Shown piece by piece: positions 47,082-57,146 of a stretch of 64,000 nt of DNA. The notes under the pieces were generated by a model that was not told where the DNA came from, ran no database searches, and saw nothing but the letters and a program-made list of their open reading frames with translations. The stretch spans positions 188,501-252,500 of the forward strand of contig OX419761.1 of assembly GCA_948567375.1 (NCBI GenBank), read 5' to 3'. The stretch comes from Lunularia cruciata. Its lineage: Eukaryota > Streptophyta > Marchantiopsida > Lunulariales > Lunulariaceae. A program made the translations under genes and the position numbers. Positions within the stretch are counted from its first letter, which is position 1. The number at the start of each line of letters is the position of its first letter.

Positions 47082-47532
47082 TGTAATCAGATTGCTTAAC
47101 ACTTTCAACTCAACTCAACTAAGATCAGTACTTGATCTGTCACTCTATAAACTGCCAACAACTGGGCACTGATTACAGTCAAGCCACACCCACTCAAGCA
47201 TAGAGAATCCAGGTGACGCTTACCGGCCTCTGTCCACCATAGCCAGGAACTCGAAGGCTCAACATCAGAGAAGTGAGCTCTCTGGAGCTCACTTCGAAAC
47301 TATACCCCCTGGACTCAAGCTAGCCCTGAAACCCTAACGGTCCCGCTGACGGCACACTCGACGGTGCAAACGGTGCAAAGTGACGGTGGGCCCCACCGTG
47401 AAGTCAGTACCCCGAACACGAAATCTAACCGTCGGAAAGTAGTCCTTGAGAAACTGCTAGAATAACTCTAACTACCATCACTGGAACTCCAATGTCCGAG
47501 CATCTAGATGCGGAACTACAAATGGCGTGACA
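47082..47532 (-). repeat. MT-3 5' terminal repeat (A1)
   Basis: A single A unit from TGTCACGCC to CTGATTACA on the minus strand. No B unit lies on either side. It forms the 5' tip and abuts the TCTT duplication. Confidence 0.92.
47143..47153 (-). promoter_or_regulatory. Candidate MT core promoter (TATA-like) in A
   Basis: AGTTTATAGAG on the minus strand, about 60 bases before the leader end of A1 and conserved in A2 and MT-2. If used, transcription would start in the last part of A, giving a short repeated RNA end. This is position-based inference. Confidence 0.35.
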
Positions 47533-47574
47533 TCTTCTATTCTCTTGTTTCTCTCCTTGGTCTTTTACATAGAG

Positions 47575-47733
47575 GACATATGGAGCTTGCAATCAAATTA
47601 GAAGGAGTATTCCACATTGATGTTGGGAACTCTAGTGGTTGAGAGAAAGACGTTATTGCTCCCAAGAGCCTTGTGTAGTAACCAGTCAATACATCTTCCA
47701 CTCCTACATAAGTTGTAGAGGATACTTGGGAGT
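47575..47733 (+). pseudogene. MT-1 methyltransferase tail and start of RT
   Basis: The last surviving MT-1 piece, resuming after the TAGAG duplication. It aligns with 41676-41515 of MT-3, includes the shared TAG at 47676-47678 (followed by TAACCA), and stops aligning after GGACCC at 47733. RT, integrase and 3' repeats of MT-1 are not found beyond this point. Confidence 0.75.
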
Positions 47734-48189
47734 CAAATATTGGACCCGTGAGCTGGCCTATCTCTCACGCAAGATGAACCTTTGATGGCTATTATGGTAG
47801 CGTGCCATGGACTAAGAAAGCAAGGAATCCCAACTCCATCATACTCCTCCAAGGCTAACACTCCAAGACTCAAGACATTGCTCACTAGAGAACTCAATGA
47901 AAGAAAGTTGCAAATGAAAGGATGATGAGTACCTCCTCACCCCTTGTTTATATACTTGTAAAATAATTACTTACCAAAGTTACTTATTACCATAGTAACT
48001 CAAGTTACTAGACTAAAAGTCAAGTAAAGTCAAAAAGTAGAAAGGAATATCCATTCACATGGGCATATTCTACTAGCATGTGATCTTATCTTGACCCAAC
48101 CACTAAGTCAAGGATTCCTTCACATGGGCTATCCTTGGACTATAGAAGAATCCAAAACAAAAAGGCTTGCGGGCTCAAGAGTTCTCAAC
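47734..48189. repeat. Possible solo LTR or breakpoint filler
   Basis: The segment between MT-1 and the next fragment runs TGAGCTGGCC to GTTCTCAACA, so it has TG...CA ends. It contains TTTATATAC near 47948 and repeated AGTTACT around 47975-48015. No partner copy is seen in the window and no duplication flanks it. An LTR is possible but unproven. Confidence 0.35.
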
Positions 48190-48763
48190 ATTGTCCTTGA
48201 GAAACCACCGTGAGAGGAGGAGTCAAACATGCCATATGCCATCTTCTCAAACAACTATCATACACTAACATAGTAGTAGCTCCACCAAAAGAGCTGCATA
48301 AGATACACCACAAACCTATATGTACAAGTGTTAGGTTTGGGTCTATAATACCATCAATCTTTGGAAAGTGGCATAGTGCACAATTGCACACATGATCCTT
48401 CCAAACAACTCAATCATGTCCGTGCAACATCCAAAAGGCAAAATCTCATGCAATCTCAGTGTGGCATGTAGTAACATCAAGTGGCATCAATGTTATTTGT
48501 TGTAGATATACATAGTCACTTGGATGAAATTGATAGATCAAGGGTCTATAGCCTCCTCCTTGAATAATAGCATAGCGTAAGGTATCCTTATGTTGAGCAA
48601 TTGCCAAGTTCTCAAAGGCCATCAACATCACTCTTTGAAAATCGATACTCTTTGAGAACATGCACTCACCTATATGTTTGGATCATTTTAATCAAAAACT
48701 ATAGTAGTATCTTGATGAATGGTTATAGGTAAATTTGGATCTTATCCATAGAGTAGAAAGTAA
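48190..48763 (-). pseudogene. MT family fragment: integrase C-terminus with PHD finger
   Basis: It aligns with 38490-39070 of MT-3. The PHD segment reads CILC, then VYDSCLRRWHMAC: it has Cys at the fourth zinc position (Tyr in MT-2 and MT-3) but Tyr at the third. The fragment is a separate copy, cut at 48763 where Chromo-3 LTR sequence begins. It is the best clue that the ancestral PHD finger was complete. Confidence 0.75.
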
Positions 48764-49150
48764 GGCTTGGGCTTTGTTATTTATAGAGAATAAATAAGGC
48801 TCTTGAGAAGCTTCTTAGAAAGCTTCCTAAAGCCGCTTTCTTAGAGTGCAAGCCAAGCTAACCGGGAAGCTTCTTTTGAGAAACCACCTACTAGGCATGC
48901 AAACTAAGCTAGTCAAGAAGTTTCCCAAGAAGCTTCCTTTTAGAAACCACCTACTTGGCATGCAAGCTAAGCTAGCCAAGAACCTTTCTCTTGGAAGTCA
49001 CCACTTTGGCATGCACATTACCCAATACTTGGAAGGTACCAACTAGCTTCCTAGATGCTTCTTGAATATTCTTATAATTCTTGGCTAATTTAGCCCACTT
49101 TCTACTTTGTTAGTATTAACTAACTTATTAGTAAACTCCATATTGTTACA
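48764..49150 (-). repeat. Chromo-3 3' LTR, truncated
   Basis: It ends CATATTGTTACA like the right LTR. The outer 90 or so bases are missing. It includes two or three of the AAGCTT-rich tandem units. Confidence 0.75.
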
Positions 49151-51710
49151 TATTCCCGCATTGTCCTTATCACCATGGAAGTTTCAAACTATTAGATGGT
49201 TGTTTGTGTGTTCTAGAGATGAGAAAGAGGCTCCCAAGTGGCATCATGAAGGAATATTCTTTCCAAAGGACTTTGTACTTTGTATATTATTGGCAACCAT
49301 GTTGAATTTGGCAACATGCAAGGATATGATCAACTTCATACTCCTCATGATCATTGATAGGGATGGGAGGAAGAGGAGGTTGGACATGAGAGGAAAAGAA
49401 AGATGGATGAGAAATGAAATGTTTCAACTTAGAAACATGAAAGAGAAAATGGATGCGCAAATGATAAGGCAAGGTAAGTCAACAAACAATAGGAGAAATG
49501 ATTTAATAGAATAGAAGAAACAATAGAAGAAAGCATGACCTTATCATTGAGTTGAAACATAAGATCATGATAATGTTGGTCCACCATATTGTTTCTAATA
49601 ATTTTGAGCAACAAGGAGATGAGATTTAGCTTGTTGTAAGGATTGGGATAATATGGTCAAGAAGGTAGAAGTATGAGGGACATGAGATAGAGGAGGAGCA
49701 AGAAGAAAAATCTAGTACAAGTGATTCTTGGCTAAAATTAAAGAAGAAAGGAGAGAATCCGATGCTTGCATGTTTGGAATTATTATAGGTTAACTCAATA
49801 GCAATAGATATTCATCCTAATTTCTATAATGAATGTTGACAAAGATATGAAGCATATTCTCTAAGGTGCAATTTTCCTATTTACTTTTTTATCAATTTGA
49901 GGATGATAGGCTATGGACAAAGCAAGCTTAGTGCCAAGTATCTGGAAGTGTGCTTGTCAAGATTTTCCGATGAATCAAGAATCATAATTGAAGATGAGTA
50001 CATGAGGCATCATATGATGCTTGAAGATATTATCAAAGTAGATTTGAGCCAATGGAATATCTATTGTATCAAAGGTTGGTGCCAAGTGGATTTGCTTCCT
50101 AAGCTTAACCACAAATACCATGATTGCTATGTGACCTTGCTTTGTCTTGGGAAAGAAGGTGATGAGATCTAAGCTCACATGTTCACATTGAGCAAATGGG
50201 ATGGGAAGTGGTTGAAGGAGGTCACTCAATTTCTAGTTGTTGGCCTTGTTGCATTGGTAGCTCTCACAAAATTTGACAAACTCTTGACCATCTAATGCCA
50301 TGTTGGGCCACTACCATTGGCATTGTAGGGTATCCAAGGTCTTGTCCACACTCATGTGACCAATGATTGGTAAATCATGGGCTTCTTGAAGGTGCACAAG
50401 TTGTAGATTACCCTTGGCTAGAACATAGATCCGGTTCACATAGATCCGGTTCTCATAGAATAGAAGGTCATCCCTAAAGGAGAAGGTGTTGTATTCCTTG
50501 TCATGTGTTGCAAGATGAACTTTTACCATTTGGAAGAAGAGATCTTGTTGTAAAATTTTCCTAAACTTGATTTTGGACTTTCAAGTCTATTGGTATTGTC
50601 ATAATTGCCACCGTGATGAGAAGAAGAGACTTCAAATCAAGTCATTGTGATAGGCATCAAGGATGACAAATGGAAACTATTGGGTTTGTGCTCAAGTTTG
50701 GTATCAAAAAACTATAGTTGTTCTTCCCATTGATGTCAACTCTTCATGTGCTCCAAATATAATGTTTGAAACAAGAGTTGTGATTGATTTCCATGATAAC
50801 TTGTTTCTCCAAGAGATAATGTCTCTATACCTTGGTGACATATACCATTGCTAGATTTTCTTGATCTCAAGCAAAGTAATTCCTTTTTATTGTGTTTAGT
50901 CATTAAGATAAAAAGGCAATAGGATATAACCCATTTAGAAATTTTTGCTACAACACAACTTCAATGGCAAAGTTAGAAGCCTTAACCACACAAAGTAGTT
51001 GAGGATAATATGGCTAAAGAATGGGTCTTGAAGTTATCATATGTTTTAGCTTCTAGAATGCTTCTTCATGCTTGGTGGTCCATTGAAAGCTTGAGGTCTT
51101 CCCCAAGAGATCAATCAATGGTGCGGTGATATGAGCATAATAGTGGATGAATTGTCAATAAGAACTTGCCAACCATTAAATGCTACAATTTTTATGGTAT
51201 CCTTTGGAGTAGGCCAATCAATAACTGCCTTGATTTTCTCCTCTTCCATCTTGATCTCCTTTGATGAGATCTTATGACCCAAGAAAGTAATTGCTTTTTG
51301 CCAAAAGGTACACTTTGATCATGTATCAATCCAATAGCCTATCCAACATCCAATGCATTTGATCCACAAAGACTATTGGAGCATTAGTGAGCCCAAAAGG
51401 TAGAAATTTTCATTCAAAATGCCCATACTTTGTGCAAAAGGTAACGTTTTGAAGATCCTTTTTATCAATGAGAATTTACCAATAGTCACTTTGGAGATCC
51501 AACTTGGAGAAGTATTGTGCTCCACTCAATCGATCAAGCAAGTTAGCAATTTGAGGCAAAGTATATGCATTCTTCATTGTTTGTTTATTGATGCCACAAT
51601 CATCAATGTAGAAATGAAGTCCTCTATCTTTCTTTAGAAGAAATAGTATCAGTGCTACCCAAGGAGATGTACTATGTTGTATTAAATCCTCCTCCAAAAA
51701 CTCCATTAGT
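49151..51710 (-). pseudogene. Chromo-3 RT, integrase and chromodomain, broken
   Basis: RT pieces at 51706-51476 (KKDRGLHFYIDDCGINKQT, GAQYFSKLDLQSDYW) are followed downstream by a decayed core without an intact YxDD stretch. Integrase pieces lie at 50529-50311 (zinc region, HDLPIIGHMSVDKTL) and 50229-49975 (SLDLITFFPKTKQGH). A chromodomain is readable around 49370-49190: EEYEVDHILA, then after a frameshift DATWEPLSHL-like residues. No functional protein remains. Confidence 0.7.
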
Positions 51711-53650
51711 GTTGTTCAAATCTCATCCAACTCCTTTGGTGAGAGTTAATAGATTGGTCTACTCATTGGAGTACTTCCCAACTATAATTCAATCTTGAAG
51801 GGCATATTACAATCAAAGAGTAATCACTTTGACAAATCATTTGAAAAAAAAATTGCAAACTCTTGAATGATTTGATCAACCATTGCTTGACAAGGTTTTG
51901 GTCCTCATCAGATTCTCCATATGAATTGACTTGATCCACATTGCAAAAATAGACTTATCTTCTTCCAAAGCTTTTTTATGGCTGCTTTATTGACAAACTT
52001 CCTATCTTGGGACTTACTATGCTTAGGTGTCTTACTCAAATGTGCCAAACAACCTAATTGGTATTTCTTACCTTGGTGTATACTTGAATTTGCCATTGGT
52101 ACAATCAAAATTGAACCTTATGATGTTCAAGCCAAGGCAAACCTAGGATGACATCATAATGTAGAGGTGCCACTACAAACCTCATACACTCCAAATACTC
52201 ATTCTCAATCTTAAATGTAAAATGATATGAGGTACAAAATGCAAAACCCTCTCTACTATACACCATCAATCTACTTCAAATTATTGGCTTGATAGAAATA
52301 CTTAATTCTTTTGTTGATTGCATGGACATGCAATTTTTTGAACTCCTAAAATCAACCTAAATCCTACAACTATGATCAAATATCAAACCTTGCAAGTGAA
52401 AAAAACTTGCATAAGCCAAGACTTCAATCCTATTAGAACTAATCAAGTTCCCAATAGATGGCTTGAGTTCTCCTACTATGGTTCTTTGTTTTTTTATCAT
52501 CATACTCCACAAACTCCATTTGGGCTATTTATCAAGGTTGTCCATTCTTGAGTGGACATTCAACAATGTGATGCTCAATTTGATTACAATAAACGCAACT
52601 ATCATTTTATCACAATCTTTCTCTATTTATAAGGCCAAGTGATTTCTAGTAGATGGCATTGATCTCCATTGGTGTTGGCTCCACCACCTATGTATAGTGT
52701 GTGGGCAAGTTTGGTGACGGTTGAGTTCAAGACCAAGCTGTCACAATGAAGGAATCAAAGTGCTTAGCCAACTGCATGGCTTCTTCCAAGTCATTGGGCT
52801 CTTGCATGGTCACTTCCAATTTGGTATGTGACTTCAAGCCTCTCAAAAATTGGTCTAGAGCTTCATCTTCTGACATATATAGAATTTACATTATGGTGTT
52901 TTGGAATGAGTGATGTAGCTTCTTACAAAGCCAATCTACTTCAATTTTGACAACCTATCTTGTGCGGCTCATGTGGCATTTATAGCTTGGAATCATCCAC
53001 TTATTGCACTCTTGAATTCTTCCCATGTCACGCTCTTGAATCCTTCCCATGTTGAGATTGGTGCAACAAATTGCCATTCAACTCACTCTACTCAAAATTG
53101 CCACCATAGTTTTTCCACTCCATCCAATTGGCAAGAAGTCAAGAGAACTTATCTTTGTTCATCTTGAAGATTTTTAGCTTCAAAATATAGTTCACAATCA
53201 AATACAAAATTCTTTATTGCACCCAAAGGGTCTTAGCTTCAAATACCTTGGGCTTCAAAAATTGGATTTGCCTCTCTCCTTCTCAAAATGGTGCTCTCTT
53301 TATATGCTCTTGTCGTTGATAATCTTGTTCTTCCAACAATCAAGTAAGGTGCTCAATTTGCTATTACATGGCAATGATAACTTTGAGTAGTGTCATCATG
53401 GCTACTACTCTATCAAACTACATACAATTTATCTAAGTTAACACGTAGATGCAACATATCCACCATTCTTTATAAGTTATAATTGAAAATACCAAGGGTT
53501 CATTGGACAAGGTGATCATATTAAAAAAAAATTGCTTAAAGTGTGAGATGATAAATTGTTTGAAATGATGCTTGGGTAGTACATGGACATGAAAAGCCAA
53601 ATAGTTTTGAAAATTTGGATTTGGTGGTCCATAAATCCCATCTATCTCAT
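51711..53650 (-). pseudogene. Chromo-3 gag and protease, broken
   Basis: It aligns with 21024-22900 of Chromo-1. The segment 52108-51908 matches the end of the Chromo-1 protease region (YQLGCLAHLSKTPKHSKSQD). Gag is scattered upstream with many frameshifts; one knuckle is faintly visible near 52620-52560. Confidence 0.55.
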
Positions 53651-53653
53651 TCA

Positions 53654-53666
53654 TGCTTTGATACCA
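53654..53666 (-). promoter_or_regulatory. Chromo-3 primer binding site
   Basis: TGGTATCAAAGCA on the minus strand, adjacent to the 5' LTR; one mismatch in the first 12 bases to the initiator-Met tRNA site. Confidence 0.75.
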
Positions 53667-53667
53667 A

Positions 53668-54220
53668 CGAACAAGACCAAAGAGAAAAATAGGAGAATGG
53701 AAGATCAGAGTGAAGATCACATTATGACTCTTGAATGAAGGAAACTCTAAATGCCTAGCATGAGCTTGAGCTTTGGTATTTATAGTAAATATACAAGGCT
53801 CTTGGGAAACTTCTTAGGAAGCTTCTTAAAAGCTATTTTCTTAAAGTGCAAGCTAAGCTAATCAAGAAGCTTCCCAAGAAGCTTCCTTTTAGAAGCCATC
53901 TACTTGGTGTACAAGCTAAGCTAATTAGGAAGCTTCCCATGAACCTTCCTTTTAGAAGCCATCTACTTGGTGTACAAGCTAAGCTAACCAGGAAGCGTCC
54001 CAAGAACCTTCCTTTTAGAAGCCACCTACTTGGCATGCAAGCTAAGCTAATCAAGAAGCTTCCTCAAAGTCACCATTTGGTATGCACATTACCCAATAAT
54101 TGGAAGGTACAAGTAGCTTCCTAGATGCTTCTAGAATATTTTTCTGATTCTTGGCTAATTTGCTCCACTTGCTACTTTGCTAGTTTTGACTAACTCATTG
54201 GTAAACTCCATATTGTTACA
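53668..54220 (-). repeat. Chromo-3 5' LTR
   Basis: A 553-bp LTR, longer than the Chromo-1 LTRs because of extra 63-bp units. Its outer end is ATTGTTACA. Confidence 0.8.
53850..54060. repeat. 63-bp minisatellite inside the LTR
   Basis: Units start at 53850, 53913, 53976 and 54039 with AAGCTAAGCTAA, each exactly 63 bp until the last, partial one. Each unit carries a GAAGCTTCCCAAGAAGCTTC-type near-palindrome. Copy number differs among the five LTRs of this family in the window. Confidence 0.85.
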
Positions 54221-56766
54221 CAATTGCACATTGTAAAATGTGTATCTCCTACATATTATATGGGGAACCACATGTGCACTAAGCCGTAAGGCCTATGAGA
54301 GTTGGATGTAGGAGACCTAGACTATGTCGTAGTGTTGTGGTAAACTCCTCAAAATGGCTGTACTTGGAGAAAGGTTAGGGATTCTTTAGAGTAAAAATGA
54401 GTAATACCATAGGGTCAAAGCAACTTGCTTGATGATAACACAAGTTGATTTCTTAATATGTTCAAATTGACATAAAAATGATCAATATTCTGATGAATTT
54501 AGTTGAATAAATTTTTTTTAGACTCTATGTTTCTCATTGTCTAATACACATTGATACATCTACTTGTTGCAAAAATAGGTTTGACCAACTATTTTCTACA
54601 ATATAATTTCTCGGACCACATTGCTTAGTATTCAACCAAATGGTTAAACACATAAGTATATCACATTAATGTGTAATCCTTAGGTTGAGAGGTAGGAAAG
54701 GATTCAATTTTCAATGCATGTCAATCATGAAATGTTTTTTATCAAATGAATTTGAATTACATTGTTATATTAAATTCTAGTAAGATGAATAGACATTTAC
54801 AACCAATAGCATCTAAGCATAACATCATGGTAAGGAATGCCAAATAATGATTATTTAAAACCATCTCTTGTAAACCTTGTATACAATGTCTTGTATGATA
54901 GCATGTAAAAAATTTCATGAACTTAGCTCCAAAGCCCACTTCTTATGTCAAATTTTCACATGATACTACTTTGTTAGCAATGCAACTAAAAGCACATTGA
55001 GTAGGATTGTTGTATCTAATTCAATCCTCCACGACTCTCTATAGAGTTAAAGAACCAATTTCTCCTTCCTATTTGGATACTCTTCTCTATTATTGCATGT
55101 CAATTGATATACCTTCTTTGCACAATTCTTCCTTCCTTGACCTTCTTATCACATTTGAGAGCTTTTGATAAGAGGATTCTGGGAGTATTTGGTTATATCA
55201 TTAGACCATGACATTCAAGTGTGTAATAGGAGATTTGGCACATAGATAAATATCTTTACTAATCCTTTGTAGAGGAGTAAACCTACTATCTATAGAGAAG
55301 AAAACATCTATAGACTTTTTGGGTAGTTGGGCTCTTTTAGTACCTTTACTTTCCTCCCATTTTTTGGTTATTGATAGGCCAATCTTGGAGACATATGTGA
55401 TCAAGGTGGAGGAAGGATCTTTTTCTTTCCAAATGTTAGCTATTGTGGTAGATGAGAGATGGTCTATCCCCATAGGCACAAGATGACCTTCCATCCTTTG
55501 CTTCCTTACCTTGATTGGACTAGAGGTCTACAATCTTCCTTGATGGAGCGCCATTGTCAATATGTGCTACATTCTCTCTTAGTTGACTCATCCATTCCTC
55601 AAGCTACTAGAGCACATCTTTGCTCTTGCTCTTGCAACAGTGTAGGCTCTTGGATCCTAGCTTGACCATGCATTAAGATATCAAACTTGCATCAACTACC
55701 TTCTTTATAACAACGAGGTTCTACTTAGGATTGGGTCACCCATTTGCATCTTCATTGCTTACTTGTGAGTGTAATTCTACACTAGATGTAACAACATTCC
55801 ATATGGCACAATGTCCTTTTGGAGGACAAAGGATAGCTATCCATGATGTCATCAAGGATATTGTGTTTCTATGGCACAAGAAAGTGTATACCTTGCTTGG
55901 AGGGAGTGTTCATATGCTTTGTAGATGACATGTGTCATGGTAGATTTATACTTGGTCCAAGATTATAAGATGACAATATTGGATTTTATGGTTATGGACA
56001 CTTTGAATGATGCAATTTTGGAAGGAGTGATTAATTATCTCCTTAGATGGGTGGCGAGTGTAGTGGCAATATGCAAAGCCTCCAATTATGGGGGTATGCA
56101 ATGAGGTCACTTCTTTGTTCCTCTATCCTTGGAGTTTTATGGAACGATGGATATGGCATTTGACACATTTGTCAAAGGAGTGCACAAGAGTATATCATGT
56201 TAAACTTTAGGGGTACCACTCTTATTCTCATGTTTTGTAGCATACTTTAGACAATGTGTCCATTGCTCTATATAGAGCATGGCTGGTGCAATCCATATGA
56301 GAACAATCACACTAGGTGATGTATCTTCAGATGCTTAAGTAGTTTGTAGACTTTACTACTTACAACTTGGTATCTTAGGTGCAGGAGGGCAGATTTTCTC
56401 ATACCAAAATTAGTGGGGCTTAGTCCCATTTTACCTCTTTTGTCTCACCATTCACCATTGTGGGGCTGGACGGGTCTTCTCCACAGTCTGCTTTTTCTTC
56501 TATTTATGTGATGCCCTCATATGCCAAAAGCAAAAGTGTATTTTGGGAGCACATGACGAAGGCCAAAGAATGTACTTACAATGGATAAGCTGGAATTGAC
56601 TGATAAATTGATAGCTGTCGAGGTAACTTTAGCAGGGGATGGTTGGATTTACGTCACTCGTATCCTAAGGTCCTTTGTTTACGGTCGCACACTATTGTAT
56701 AGGATTTGACGCCGAGGATGTTCGAAACACGTAGCTGTGAACGGAAATACACAGTTCTAGTTGCAT
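54221..56766. other. Intergenic stretch, no gene recognised
   Basis: AT-rich. A minus-strand open frame at 55494-55201 (97 residues) and a + strand frame at 55731-55928 have no domain I recognise and low coding character. Some of it may be very old repeat DNA. Confidence 0.45.
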
Positions 56767-56774
56767 TAGATTTT

Positions 56775-57138
56775 GGGACCCGGTCGGGAGACACCCCTTC
56801 TTAGTCGGGAGACACCCGTTTCATATATTCTTAACTGGATGGCTGCATACAATGTTCCATTATATATAACAAAGTATTCTACAACAATTTGAGTACTAAT
56901 ACCATCCTCTTAAGGAGTCCAGTTTCTGTATTGATTATTATGTTTATTATTTTTCAGAAATTTCTTAGACCTTGTTCATTTGTAGAGCTGTTCATCTTAA
57001 CTGAAACCTATCCTATTAGCTTTTACGAAATTAAAATCATTCCCGTAGTTTTTCATAAAATCTGAAAATAAAATACCTAAATAAATTACAAGCTAAAAAG
57101 ACTCTAATTTATGAAAGAGTATCTCCCGACCGAGTCCC
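56775..57138. mobile_element. Small inverted-repeat element (MITE-like, hAT-type duplication)
   Basis: The left end GGGACCCGGTCGGGAGACAC and the right end, read inverted, GGGACTCGGTCGGGAGATAC form inverted repeats of about 20 bp with two mismatches. Both ends are flanked by an exact 8-bp duplication TAGATTTT (56767-56774 and 57139-57146). At 364 bp without an open frame, this is a non-autonomous DNA element. An 8-bp duplication suggests the hAT superfamily. A second GTCGGGAGACACCCG copy lies at 56804-56818. Confidence 0.85.
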
Positions 57139-57146
57139 TAGATTTT

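Larger units (their letters stand above)
37634..47532 (-). mobile_element. MT-3: best-preserved methyltransferase-PHD Ty3/gypsy element
   Basis: A 9,899-bp minus-strand element with 4-bp duplications TCTT at 37630-37633 and 47533-47536. The related LTR of Chromo-3 shows TCTT once at the matching place, confirming these are the true ends. Termini are TGTCACGCC (5') and GCACGACA (3'). Order 5' to 3': A1, long leader, gag-protease, methyltransferase, RT-RNase H, integrase-PHD, G-run, B1, A2, B2. The A1 and A2 units differ at 14 of 448 positions by my count, mostly transitions. Coding breaks: four in-frame TAG codons (45556-45558, 43417-43419, 43000-43002, 42535-42537), a fifth TAG at 41572-41574 shared by all copies, and a 7-base deletion near 39790. 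Confidence 0.93.
37194..47569 (+). mobile_element. Solo LTR of the Chromo-1/Chromo-3 family, split by MT-3
   Basis: Positions 37194-37633 and 47537-47569 together form one LTR in the orientation opposite to Chromo-1. It runs from TGTAACAATATGG to GGTCTTTTACA and is flanked by 5-bp duplications TAGAG at 37189-37193 and 47570-47574. No internal region is present, so it arose by LTR-LTR recombination. It has the family's tandem AAGCTT-rich repeats at about 37340-37530. MT-3 inserted near its 3' end. Confidence 0.85.
48764..54220 (-). mobile_element. Chromo-3: relative of Chromo-1, left LTR truncated
   Basis: Minus-strand chromovirus. The right LTR (53668-54220) is full length; the left LTR (48764-49150) lacks its outer part at the junction with the MT fragment, so no target duplication can be read. 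Internal sequence aligns with Chromo-1 throughout without the Chromo-2 insert. All frames are broken. Confidence 0.8.

Noticed and set aside
53846-54124. Open frame with a repeating 21-residue peptide (QAKLIRKLP... pattern)
   Set aside because: It is the translation of the 63-bp LTR minisatellite, on both strands; no gene.
48764-54220. Chromo-3 as the source of the solo LTR at 37194
   Set aside because: The two are only related, with different repeat numbers and opposite orientation, and each has its own junctions.
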